A stretch of DNA of 36,436 bases from a virus, in the IMG/VR virus record IMGVR_UViG_3300025671_009869, positions 1-36,436 of that record. One strand, written 5' to 3'. The notes below the pieces were generated by a model that worked only from the letters and a program-made list of their open reading frames with translations, did no database searches and had not been told where the DNA came from. Below are positions 8,136-14,843 of this stretch, in pieces. How positions within the stretch are numbered: position 1 is the stretch's first letter; every line of letters starts with the position of its first letter. The position numbers and the translations under genes were made by a program.

Positions 8136-8726
8136 ATGAAACTAAATGAGTTATCACGAGATTCTTTACTAAAACTTGCCAATGACAAAAAAATATACTT
8201 AGAGGGTAACATCCTAAAAATATTAGAGTCGGCTGATGGTGATGTTGAAGTAGAGGAATATTTAAAATTTTGTAAAGACAAAGATACAACTGCTCGTAGA
8301 AAAAGACTTCAAGTAACCAAGCAAGTTCAACAACAAAACAAAGAGTTGGTTGATAAACAAAAAGAAACCGATTCTTTAATGATTGAACTTCAGAACGCAT
8401 TAGATACTGCACAGAAATCTGAAGAAGAAGCAAATAAACTTAGGGAAGTTGCTGAGAAATCAAAAGATAAGGCATTGGAAGATTTAGACCTAATCCAAAG
8501 GAAATCTCAATTTAAGTTGATTGGTACAATCGTAAGGGTAGCACTATTTGTAATACTTGGAGTTGGTATTCTAACCACAGTAATGTATGCATTTGCAATA
8601 GTAACCGATAAAGAGACTCAAATTATCGGTTCTACATGGAGTAATATGTTTGGAATTCTTCTTACCAATGCATTTTCTATTGTAGGAACTATTATGGGTG
8701 TTAAGTATGCATCAGATAAAGAATGA
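8136..8726 (+). CDS. Coiled-coil protein with two C-terminal membrane helices
   Basis: 196 residues. Residues about 55-122 are a long charged, glutamine-rich helix with coiled-coil spacing (QVQQQNKELVDKQKETD, KLREVAEKSKDKALEDL). Two membrane helices follow at about 128-156 and 165-190 with a short loop and a charged end (YASDKE). Its long cytoplasmic helical rod attached to a membrane hairpin is the general shape of a signalling adaptor, but no chemoreceptor hairpin tip or HAMP domain is visible. It starts 10 bases after the rhodopsin and is the last gene of the operon. Alternative reading: a holin or spanin-like lysis protein, given the amidase at the operon head. Confidence 0.75.
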   Translation: MKLNELSRDSLLKLANDKKIYLEGNILKILESADGDVEVEEYLKFCKDKDTTARRKRLQVTKQVQQQNKELVDKQKETDSLMIELQNALDTAQKSEEEANKLREVAEKSKDKALEDLDLIQRKSQFKLIGTIVRVALFVILGVGILTTVMYAFAIVTDKETQIIGSTWSNMFGILLTNAFSIVGTIMGVKYASDKE

Positions 8727-8783
8727 ATTACATAAAAAAATGATGTCTTTAAACAATAGGGAGTTAAGTGATATTTATAAAGT

Positions 8784-9968
8784 ATGAAAAATAAATTAAT
8801 AGAATCAGAAATTAGAAAGATGATGAATTTTATCGACTATAAAGTCGGTATGACCATTACTGAACAAAATGATAATAACTACAGAACATCATTATTGAAT
8901 GAACAAAGTGGATTTAAAACTATAAAAGGTAGTACTAGTCCTGAAAAAATTGTTAATTCAAAAGTATTAACACAATACGGTTTAAAAGCGAATGAAAGTA
9001 ATTTCAAAAATTTTTGGGAACTTGATGGTCGGAAAAACACAGTAAACACATTTACTAAAGTAAAGAATTTATCTTTATTTACTGAACTAACTACACCTTC
9101 CGATGCAACATTAGGTGATTTTATCAAATTTTATGTCACACCAGTAAACTCAGAAGGTGAACGTGTGGGTGAAGATAAAATTTATGAACTAAATAAATCT
9201 GGTTCAATTAATGCGGATATATTTTATAAAAAGGATGATGTTACCTATATAGTAAGTAAAATAATTGGTTGTCAAAATGGTTTATTAGCACTTGCAAGAG
9301 CAATGAATACTGACAAAACTAATCAAATGCCAAATAGAGTAACTATAGAAATGAGTGCTGAAGAAAGAGAAAGTAGTATGATTAGTTGGAATCCGTCTAA
9401 GGTTAACAATACTCAACCCGTCTTTAACGCTATTGCATCACTAATATCAGCTTATATAATTACTAAATCTAAACCTAATTTTGAAAGTGGTGACGAAAGA
9501 TTTAAGGATTTTATTAATAAAAATGATGTAGAAATATCAAACGAAATTGTTAAATTGATTAAAAACTCGGACAGTTTATTTGCTGACGAAAAGTATGACA
9601 GAAAAAAATTAGGTGACATTGATATTCAACCGATTCAAACTTATTTAGCTAAATTACCAAAATTGGAAGATTATTATTTTACAAAGGGTAAATATAATGA
9701 CCGAAAATACCAAGCTATCTACGATAATTATAAGGATAATATTGTTAAATATCTCTTAGATGAATATAAAAAACGTATTAAAATATATTTGGACGAAAAT
9801 TTTCCTGAAAATTCTGAATCATATATGAGTCAAGTTGAACCAAAACCTTATTTACCAATAGGTAAAGGTTTAGAGTATCATATAAATGGTGCTGAAGCCG
9901 GCACACCTATTAATGTCAGTAGTGCCGATAAAGAAACCAATCAAGGTAGTTACGCATTAGGAAAATAG
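8784..9968 (+). CDS. Unknown 394-residue protein with E-Q-S-G N-terminal motif
   Basis: No family was recognised. The N-terminus starts MKNKLIESEIRKMMNF and contains MTITEQ and LLNEQSG within the first 43 residues. The lysozyme fusion at 17667-18995 likewise starts with VIKEQSG, so a shared leader or processing signal is suspected. The rest is a soluble, lysine- and asparagine-rich mixed fold without cysteine pairs or membrane segments. Residues about 255-345 look mostly helical. The C-terminus is glycine- and serine-rich (NQGSYALGK). It lies 57 bases after the rhodopsin operon on the same strand and ends 9 bases from the convergent lipoprotein gene. Confidence 0.7.
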   Translation: MKNKLIESEIRKMMNFIDYKVGMTITEQNDNNYRTSLLNEQSGFKTIKGSTSPEKIVNSKVLTQYGLKANESNFKNFWELDGRKNTVNTFTKVKNLSLFTELTTPSDATLGDFIKFYVTPVNSEGERVGEDKIYELNKSGSINADIFYKKDDVTYIVSKIIGCQNGLLALARAMNTDKTNQMPNRVTIEMSAEERESSMISWNPSKVNNTQPVFNAIASLISAYIITKSKPNFESGDERFKDFINKNDVEISNEIVKLIKNSDSLFADEKYDRKKLGDIDIQPIQTYLAKLPKLEDYYFTKGKYNDRKYQAIYDNYKDNIVKYLLDEYKKRIKIYLDENFPENSESYMSQVEPKPYLPIGKGLEYHINGAEAGTPINVSSADKETNQGSYALGK

Positions 9969-9977
9969 ATAATACCT

Positions 9978-10184
9978 TTATCTGTATCTAATTATATAAT
10001 CCAAATTCCCATATTCATCAGGTATCGCTACGGTATCTAATATTACTCGTGGAGAACCATCAACCCAAATTATATTTTTATTACTATAATCAGAAAAATT
10101 TAATTTATTCACACCTATGTTATTATTGGTAGAACAAGAAGCTATTAGTGATAATGATAATAATGATAAAAGTAGATTTTTCAT
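9978..10184 (-). CDS. Small predicted lipoprotein
   Basis: 68 residues with a typical lipoprotein signal: MKNLLLSLLSLSLIASC, lipobox LIASC, predicted acylated cysteine at C17 followed by STNNN. Export through Sec and anchoring in the inner or outer membrane of the host are expected. The mature part of about 50 residues has no recognised fold. Phage lipoproteins of this kind often act in superinfection exclusion, but nothing specific is seen here. A weak promoter-like TATATTTG lies 35 bases upstream. Confidence 0.75.
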   Translation of the reverse strand: MKNLLLSLLSLSLIASCSTNNNIGVNKLNFSDYSNKNIIWVDGSPRVILDTVAIPDEYGNLDYIIRYR

Positions 10185-10218
10185 AATGTTTTTAATTAAT
10201 TTATTTTGTTTAATAATT

Positions 10219-10226
10219 CAAATATA
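10219..10226 (-). promoter_or_regulatory. Possible Bacteroidetes-type -7 box for the lipoprotein gene
   Basis: The minus strand reads TATATTTG, a full match to TAnnTTTG, 35 bases before the lipoprotein ATG. The -33 element at the expected distance is poor (TTGG near 10246-10249 instead of TTTG). It lies within the intergenic gap after the RadA-like gene. Confidence 0.45.
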
Positions 10227-10237
10227 ATAAAATTATT

Positions 10238-11116
10238 TTAAATTACCAATTCTTTATAAGTCTTTTGTAGTTCTTTTACTATGTTTAATGATTCGTCATT
10301 ACTAAGTTTAGTATTAAATCTTTTCTTAGCTAACGCTTTAATTACTGAAGCGAAAGCAATAGTTGGGATGTTTATAGTTGGTGACTTAACTTCTTCAACT
10401 ATTTCTTCTTCTTCTTTCATATAAACCATTTGTCCATTCTCCAATTTGTAAAATAGTTTAACATTAGATTCACCTCTACGATTTTTACTGAATTCTAAAT
10501 GTCTCTCAGTACCATGACCTCTACGAATATACAACATACCAGAAGTATCAAACTCAATAGAAGAATCTCCTTTGAAAGTACCACTTTTAGTTGCCTGTTG
10601 AATAACTAAAAAGGTAGTATAAGTATTGGTTGTATTATTTCCTCTTTTATGTTTAAACATCAAATCCATAACCCACTTTAAACTTTGTTTAGAATTAAGT
10701 CCTGTAGTGGTCTGTATCCTACCTGAAACGACTTCTAATGAATCCATTAATACAATATCCCATCCTTCATTTAAAGTGTCCTCAATCAACTTTTGTGGGT
10801 TTTTAGTACCAGAAAGATACAACGTATCCAATTCCAACAAACCTGGAATAAAAGTAGATAATTCATAATTGTCTATCTCATCTTGTTCCCCAGAAATGTA
10901 AAGACACTTTTTGTTTGGATTTTCAGCCTGTAATCTAGATAAAGTATCTATAGACCAAGAAGTTTTACCACTACCCGCACCACCAACAACAATATACACT
11001 GTAGAAGGTAAAAATCCTCCTCTGGTGGATATAAATTGGTCCAACTCAGAATTAGTCTTCATTGGTTTAAGGACTTCTTGTGGGATATGTAAATCTTTTA
11101 ATCTTACTGTACTCAT
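10238..11116 (-). CDS. RadA/Sms-like RecA-fold ATPase
   Basis: 292 residues. The Walker A motif is GGAGSGKTS near residues 43-51, followed by CLYISGEQDE, which corresponds to the YVSGEES segment of RadA. DIVLMDSLEVVSG is the Walker B region, and SKNRRGES matches the KNRFG motif that separates RadA from RecA. The N-terminal zinc finger and the C-terminal Lon-like domain of bacterial RadA are absent, leaving the ATPase core plus a short helical tail (about 225-292). RadA promotes branch migration during recombination; phage versions may serve recombination-dependent replication. A KaiC-like or DnaB-like role is the alternative. It has its own promoter and begins 25-30 bases after it. Confidence 0.82.
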   Translation of the reverse strand: MSTVRLKDLHIPQEVLKPMKTNSELDQFISTRGGFLPSTVYIVVGGAGSGKTSWSIDTLSRLQAENPNKKCLYISGEQDEIDNYELSTFIPGLLELDTLYLSGTKNPQKLIEDTLNEGWDIVLMDSLEVVSGRIQTTTGLNSKQSLKWVMDLMFKHKRGNNTTNTYTTFLVIQQATKSGTFKGDSSIEFDTSGMLYIRRGHGTERHLEFSKNRRGESNVKLFYKLENGQMVYMKEEEEIVEEVKSPTINIPTIAFASVIKALAKKRFNTKLSNDESLNIVKELQKTYKELVI

Positions 11117-11148
11117 ATGTTAAAATGTTAAGTGATTATTTAATAATA

Positions 11149-11180
11149 CAAATATAATGTTTTTTGATGAAAAAAACAAA
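11149..11180 (-). promoter_or_regulatory. Bacteroidetes-type promoter for the RadA-like gene
   Basis: The minus strand reads TTTG (11180-11177), 20 bases, then TATATTTG (11156-11149), an exact match to the -33 TTTG / -7 TAnnTTTG consensus of Bacteroidetes primary sigma factor promoters. The RadA-like ATG is 33 bases downstream of the -7 box. Confidence 0.8.
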
Positions 11181-11186
11181 AATTAA

Positions 11187-11420
11187 TTACAACATATATC
11201 TATGAATATCCATATTGTTTTTTAAATCGAACAAGTACTGACACTTCTCATATTCTTCCACTTCTGGAGATTCAAAATACTCAATCATTAAATCAATTTG
11301 TGTTATTTTATCGTTATGTGATAAAGTATAGTTTTGTGTCCACTGTTCGGGACCCATGTCAATTAAATCATTGAAAGATTTTTTAATTTGTTCTATTTTA
11401 GTGTCGTCCCAAATTTCCAT
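11187..11420 (-). CDS. Unknown small acidic protein
   Basis: 77 residues, not recognised. The sequence is acidic and aromatic (MEIWDDTKIEQIKK, DMGPEQWTQN, EYFESPEVEEYEKCQYLF) and probably helical. It has no membrane segment or metal motif. It is transcribed away from the PAS gene that starts 50 bases to the right, so the AT-rich gap 11421-11470 must hold promoters in both directions. A gene of this size and position could be a phage regulator, but there is no direct evidence. Confidence 0.6.
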   Translation of the reverse strand: MEIWDDTKIEQIKKSFNDLIDMGPEQWTQNYTLSHNDKITQIDLMIEYFESPEVEEYEKCQYLFDLKNNMDIHRYML

Positions 11421-11437
11421 TAATTTCTTTTAAATTC

Positions 11438-11457
11438 TTTATATTTATAAATATAAA
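11438..11457. promoter_or_regulatory. 20-bp perfect palindrome between divergent genes
   Basis: Bases 11438-11457 read the same on both strands (TTTATATTTA followed by its complement). The palindrome sits midway between the divergent starts at 11420 and 11471. It could bind a dimeric regulator or simply contain overlapping AT-rich promoter elements. Confidence 0.4.
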
Positions 11458-11470
11458 AAGATATTCACAC

Positions 11471-12001
11471 ATGTACACAAACGAATGTAATTTAACTTAT
11501 TTAAAAGAATTAACTAATTCTTTGGTAGATAGAGATATCGAATTAAAAAAACATAATGAACTTATTAAATTAGTATTTGACAATTGTCCATCTAGTTTAA
11601 TTATTTGGGCTGTAGATAAAAATTTAGTATTTACTTTATCAGAAGGCAGAGGTTTAAAAAATTTAGGTTTTAAAAGTGGTGAGAACATTGGTAAAAGTTT
11701 GTATGAATATTTTGATACTGTAGATGATGAATTTATGCCAATAAAATACCATATAAAAGCTTTAGAAGGTATTGATGTTAAATTTGATTATGAACATAAT
11801 GGAAGAATTTGGCACACACACTGCACACCTATTTTGAGTAAAGAAAATAAAATTATTGGTGTTATTGGTTGTGCTTTTGATATAACAAAATACGTTGACC
11901 AACAAAATAAAATCTTAGAATTAGAAAAAATTATTAAAGACTCGGAGACTCGGTCTAAAGATAAAATGAAATTATTAGAAAAATTAATTGAAAATGACTA
12001 A
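11471..12001 (+). CDS. Soluble PAS-domain sensor protein with coiled coils
   Basis: 176 residues. A helical lead (1-30) is followed by one PAS domain (about 28-143: DNCPSSLIIWAVDKNLVFTL, GENIGKSLYEYF, IWHTHCTPILSKENKIIGVIGCAFDIT), then a charged coiled coil (about 145-176). There is no kinase, cyclase or DNA-binding output, so it probably signals by protein contact. The ligand cannot be told from sequence; no C-N-C flavin-binding (LOV) motif is present. It overlaps the downstream coiled-coil/membrane gene by 8 bases, mirroring the sensor-plus-membrane-adaptor arrangement of the rhodopsin operon. Confidence 0.88.
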   Translation: MYTNECNLTYLKELTNSLVDRDIELKKHNELIKLVFDNCPSSLIIWAVDKNLVFTLSEGRGLKNLGFKSGENIGKSLYEYFDTVDDEFMPIKYHIKALEGIDVKFDYEHNGRIWHTHCTPILSKENKIIGVIGCAFDITKYVDQQNKILELEKIIKDSETRSKDKMKLLEKLIEND

Positions 12002-12320
12002 TGTACAAAATGGTTGGAACGAATACTCCAAGTTGGTTATCAATGAACTAGAAAGGTTAAATGAAAATATTAATAACCTTAATGGTCAAATAGTAGAACT
12101 AAAAAACGAAATCATAGAGTTAAAAGGTAAAGAACAATCTGTAAAAGAACTCAAAGTATGGAAAAATTCCATTGATGAGGTTGTTTCACCGACACAACTT
12201 AAGATTTTAGTTGATTCAGTAGCTGAACTAAAAACTTTTAAAACCCAAGCAATTACTGTTTTTATAATAGTTCAAGGAATTATAAGTATTGGTTTGGCAT
12301 TAATTGGATATTTTATTTAG
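11994..12320 (+). CDS. Coiled-coil protein with C-terminal membrane anchor (XhlA-like architecture)
   Basis: 108 residues from the ATG at 11994; an in-frame TTG six bases earlier is less likely. Residues about 15-45 form a leucine/isoleucine-spaced coiled coil (LERLNENINNLNGQIVELK), a second helix covers about 50-80, and one membrane helix ends the protein (about 84-108, ITVFIIVQGIISIGLALIG). This layout resembles XhlA/BhlA hemolysin-holin proteins, which sit beside endolysins in phages, but it also suits a membrane partner for the PAS protein with which it overlaps by 8 bases. Its last 8 bases overlap the convergent small gene 12313-12402. Confidence 0.7.
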   Translation: MTNVQNGWNEYSKLVINELERLNENINNLNGQIVELKNEIIELKGKEQSVKELKVWKNSIDEVVSPTQLKILVDSVAELKTFKTQAITVFIIVQGIISIGLALIGYFI

Positions 12321-12402
12321 ATTTAGTCTTATTATTTCCTAGTACGGCGTCCAAACCTATCAAAATTAAAATAACCAATATAACATATTTTATTAATTTC
12401 AT
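12313..12402 (-). CDS. 29-residue single-pass membrane protein
   Basis: A short frame starts MKLIKYVILVILILIG and ends with the charged tail NNKTKSK before TAA. It has one predicted membrane helix and no lipobox. It is supported by a perfect Bacteroidetes-type promoter ending about 20 bases before its ATG, which would otherwise drive nothing. The 3' end overlaps the convergent gene by 8 bases. Phages encode many such small membrane proteins, often antiholins or inhibitors of host functions; none can be assigned here. Confidence 0.65.
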   Translation of the reverse strand: MKLIKYVILVILILIGLDAVLGNNKTKSK

Positions 12403-12422
12403 TTATTATATTATTTAGAGTA

Positions 12423-12453
12423 CAAATATAATAATTTAGATTTAAAATACAAA
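12423..12453 (-). promoter_or_regulatory. Bacteroidetes-type promoter for the 29-residue membrane protein
   Basis: The minus strand reads TTTG (12453-12450), 19 bases, then TATATTTG (12430-12423), a perfect consensus match. The ATG at 12402 follows about 20 bases later. Confidence 0.8.
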
Positions 12454-12464
12454 AATGTTAATAA

Positions 12465-12671
12465 TTATTTTTTGTTCATTTGATAATCTATAGGTGTACA
12501 CTCTGGACAAAGTGTCATTAGTTCAGTGAACGGAGAACATTCTGTATTATTTAAATTTGGATTTCCCAAATAACCTAATTCTTTTATTGTATACATTGGA
12601 CGATTACACTTATCACAGATAAATTGTACGGTCACATCATCTTCTAAATTTTGTTGTTTATTAGACTCCAT
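12465..12671 (-). CDS. Small zinc-ribbon-like protein
   Basis: 68 residues with two CxxC knuckles, CDKC (19-22) and CPEC (near 55-58), about 33 residues apart. This is the spacing expected for a single zinc ribbon. The segment between them contains a further cysteine (TECSPF). The N-terminus is acidic and polar. Such proteins bind nucleic acid or protein, but the partner is unknown. It is the last gene of a minus-strand run of five that starts at 14352, with gaps of 3-4 bases or short overlaps. Confidence 0.65.
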   Translation of the reverse strand: MESNKQQNLEDDVTVQFICDKCNRPMYTIKELGYLGNPNLNNTECSPFTELMTLCPECTPIDYQMNKK

Positions 12672-12675
12672 AATT

Positions 12676-12870
12676 TTAATTTTTTATATATGAAATTTCT
12701 TTACCAATAATCAAACGTTTTAATTGTGAGTAACCTAAAAAGTCAGAAAACATGTTATTATACATATTAACATAATTTTCAGCGATTTTTAATTGTTGTA
12801 ATGTATTACAACTTTCAATCACTTTAATCGCTTTGTTTTTAGCCTCAATTTGTTTTATAATATCATACAT
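12676..12870 (-). CDS. Unknown small helical protein
   Basis: 64 residues, not recognised. It is predicted to be largely helical (IIKQIEAKNKAIKVIESC, LQQLKIAENYVNMYNN) with a basic end. No motif, membrane segment or cysteine pair is present. It sits 4 bases from both neighbours in the minus-strand operon 12465-14352. Confidence 0.55.
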   Translation of the reverse strand: MYDIIKQIEAKNKAIKVIESCNTLQQLKIAENYVNMYNNMFSDFLGYSQLKRLIIGKEISYIKN

Positions 12871-12874
12871 AATT

Positions 12875-13207
12875 TTAATTCTCTTTATATTTTTTAGTTA
12901 ACCAAATAATTTCTTCACCATCACTGTTTTGAATAGAATCAATGACTCCTTCATTTTTTAATTCTTCTAAAGTGGTTTTCATAACAACCTCAAACATTTT
13001 TTCAGATATTTTTTTAAGAGTTATATCCACATCTCCATTTTTCAACCAAGATTCTAAAGCTAATGAACCTATAATATCTCTATAATTACTTATTGTAATT
13101 TCAGAGTTAGGATTTAAATTATGTTCTTCGAAAAATTTATTTTTTTTAAATTCATCATATAAACCACTTAACCATTTCTCTACTGTTTGGGGATAACTTG
13201 TACTCAT
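12875..13207 (-). CDS. Unknown 110-residue protein
   Basis: Not recognised. A helical, charged protein with a WLSGLYDEFKKN segment near the N-terminus and a C-terminal part that could be a winged-helix-like unit (TLEELKNEGVIDSIQNS, GEEIIWLTKKY). That hint is weak. It lies 3 bases from the gene upstream of it and 4 bases from the one downstream, so it is co-transcribed with the GIY-YIG nuclease. Confidence 0.55.
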   Translation of the reverse strand: MSTSYPQTVEKWLSGLYDEFKKNKFFEEHNLNPNSEITISNYRDIIGSLALESWLKNGDVDITLKKISEKMFEVVMKTTLEELKNEGVIDSIQNSDGEEIIWLTKKYKEN

Positions 13208-13210
13208 CTA

Positions 13211-13750
13211 CTAAACTCTTTTTGAATGTCCTACAATTTGATAAAAATCTTTTTTGTCATCACAATAATCCAACACTAATTGAAGAAGTGTTTTGAACAT
13301 AAAAGCCCCCGAAGTCTGTTTCTCACATCGTGTAAATAACTCAATGAAGGTAGTCAACGTATCCATATTATAATACCCATGACCATTAAGTTCACCGTAA
13401 ACATTATCCATTTCATTTTTGGATATTAATTCATAGTTGTTTCTCTCTTCTACCGTCTTAAATGGTTCCATTTGGTCATAATTCTCTAACATTGTATGTA
13501 CAAATTGTTGAACCATTTCTTTATTATATTCACACTTCACCAGTAGGTCGACAATCCAATGGGTATGTGATGGTGTTCGTAATCGTTTACCTGGTTCACG
13601 GTATTTAACAATGAAATCAAGGTCAGGATTTTCACCACGAAATCCTTGATAAATTGCTATTACCGTACCATCACTCATAGTATAGTATTTTAGTGGTGGG
13701 TAATAATTATCCGTTCCTCTTTGTTTGTATGTTAACTGTTTAATGGTCAT
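13211..13750 (-). CDS. Unknown 179-residue protein
   Basis: Not recognised. Notable segments are RGTDNYYPPLKYYTM, a beta-rich part with AIYQGFRGENPDLDFIVKYRE, and THTHWIVDLLVK-like sequence (PSHTHWIVDLLVKCEY) with two histidines. The C-terminal half is helical. The N-terminal 65 residues might bind DNA (R/K/Y-rich), but no fold can be named. Its ATG overlaps the stop of the GIY-YIG gene by 4 bases, so the two are translated together. Confidence 0.6.
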   Translation of the reverse strand: MTIKQLTYKQRGTDNYYPPLKYYTMSDGTVIAIYQGFRGENPDLDFIVKYREPGKRLRTPSHTHWIVDLLVKCEYNKEMVQQFVHTMLENYDQMEPFKTVEERNNYELISKNEMDNVYGELNGHGYYNMDTLTTFIELFTRCEKQTSGAFMFKTLLQLVLDYCDDKKDFYQIVGHSKRV

Positions 13751-14352
13751 AGGTTTATTTTTTTTAAATCTTCTTCTAAATTGTAATATCTGTTAATTCT
13801 AAGACTGTGTTTTGATTTATTATCCCAACAAATCATTTTTTCATTAAGGTGAACCAAATCTTTAATTCTATCTTCCATAATAACTGAAGGTCTTGCATTT
13901 TCCCTAAAGTAACCAACTTTGTTTTTTATAATCAATTCTTCAATTATTGTTGTTGGTATTCCTTTATTTTGATAATCTTTAATCAAATCATTCACTTTTT
14001 GAAAATAATCAAAAAATTCATTTTCAATGTTACCGATATATCTATTTTCGAATTCTACTTCTACACAATCTTGAACAATATCATAAAAAATAGATAAGGA
14101 TTCTGAATTGACTTCAAAAATCTCATCATGATTAGACTGTGTAATGTACTTTTTTAAATTATTTCTGAGTTTTGTTTCAACATCTCTTGCTTGATTGTAG
14201 GTTTCAAATTCATAAGTTTTTAAAAACTCAATTGGTCTAAGATGTTCTGTAGTGTTATATGAAATTAATCTAGTATTTAGACAATTAGTAATACCGAATT
14301 TATAGAAATCTTCTACACCATCTGATGCTAAATATAAATAACCTTTTTTCAT
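13747..14352 (-). CDS. GIY-YIG family nuclease (T5orf172/MUG113-like)
   Basis: 201 residues. GYLYLASDGVEDFYKFGITN is the GIY-YIG-like start, with YLY and KFGIT standing for GIY and YIG. NTRLISYNT supplies the conserved arginine, and ARDVETKLRNNL carries the later glutamate. The remaining 110 residues are helical and unrecognised, perhaps a DNA-recognition part. Homing endonucleases and T5orf172 proteins share this core; no intron or split gene is visible next to it, so a free-standing nuclease is likely. The leader (14353-14441) can form two hairpins and a pseudoknot close to the start codon. Confidence 0.8.
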   Translation of the reverse strand: MKKGYLYLASDGVEDFYKFGITNCLNTRLISYNTTEHLRPIEFLKTYEFETYNQARDVETKLRNNLKKYITQSNHDEIFEVNSESLSIFYDIVQDCVEVEFENRYIGNIENEFFDYFQKVNDLIKDYQNKGIPTTIIEELIIKNKVGYFRENARPSVIMEDRIKDLVHLNEKMICWDNKSKHSLRINRYYNLEEDLKKINL

Positions 14353-14441
14353 AAATTAAGTCTGTGTAAACCCATAATTCTTTAGGTTATGGGAGGAAAT
14401 AGACTAGGTTTCCCTCTTTAAATTAACAATTAAATTTTAAT
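14353..14441 (-). promoter_or_regulatory. Structured leader with possible pseudoknot before the GIY-YIG gene
   Basis: On the minus strand GAGGGAAA (14416-14409) pairs with TTTCCTC (14399-14393) with one bulge. CCCATAA (14393-14387) pairs with TTATGGG (14377-14371). The loop of the first hairpin (AGTCT, 14405-14401) can pair with AGACT (14363-14359), six bases before the ATG. This is a compact fold adjacent to the start codon, typical of translational control by a ligand, protein or temperature. No known riboswitch class was matched. Confidence 0.5.
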
Positions 14442-14447
14442 ATGTGA

Positions 14448-14455
14448 CAAATATA
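14448..14455 (-). promoter_or_regulatory. Bacteroidetes-type -7 box before the structured leader
   Basis: The minus strand reads TATATTTG. No good TTTG is found 19-20 bases upstream. Transcription from here would start near 14441 and include the hairpin leader of the GIY-YIG operon. Confidence 0.5.
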
Positions 14456-14539
14456 ATTAAATGTAGTGTTTTATTTTTAAATTTTCAATTTTTTTTAAAA
14501 ATAAATAAATACTATACGATGTGAACTACCCAATCATAC

Positions 14540-14629
14540 CTATTTTTTCCTTTTGTCCATTCTTTGTGTTATATATAGTAATCCATTTACCACTATAAAA
14601 ACTACAACGACACTAATTATTGTTCCCAT
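14540..14629 (-). CDS. 29-residue single-pass membrane protein
   Basis: The frame starts MGTIISVVVVFIVVNGLLY and ends TQRMDKRKK followed by TAG. It has one membrane helix and a basic cytoplasmic tail. Its start lies inside the end of the upstream gene (17-base overlap with 14613-14807), suggesting coupled translation. It has the same size and topology as the small gene at 12313-12402, though the sequences differ. Confidence 0.55.
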   Translation of the reverse strand: MGTIISVVVVFIVVNGLLYITQRMDKRKK

Positions 14630-14807
14630 TTTTCTTATTTTTTTTAATTACTTTATCATAAGCATATGACCACTTATCTCTAATATCTTTGTGCTTATGT
14701 TTTTTTTTAGAATTCAATTTATCTAATTGTTTGTAAAATTTATCTTTTAACTTTTTTTCTTTCAAAGAAAAATAAATTTCAGTAAATAAATCATCGTAAT
14801 GTCCCAT
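14613..14807 (-). CDS. Small lysine-rich protein
   Basis: 64 residues, strongly basic in its C-terminal half (KLNSKKKHKHKDIRDKW, VIKKNKKNGNNN), with an aromatic N-terminus (MGHYDDLFTEIYFSLKEKK). A nucleic-acid-binding role is possible on charge alone. It is not recognised as a family. It belongs to the minus-strand run of small genes 14540-15983. Confidence 0.55.
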   Translation of the reverse strand: MGHYDDLFTEIYFSLKEKKLKDKFYKQLDKLNSKKKHKHKDIRDKWSYAYDKVIKKNKKNGNNN

Positions 14808-14843
14808 AACATTATATTTTTTTTAAATTAATCTTTTGGTTCA

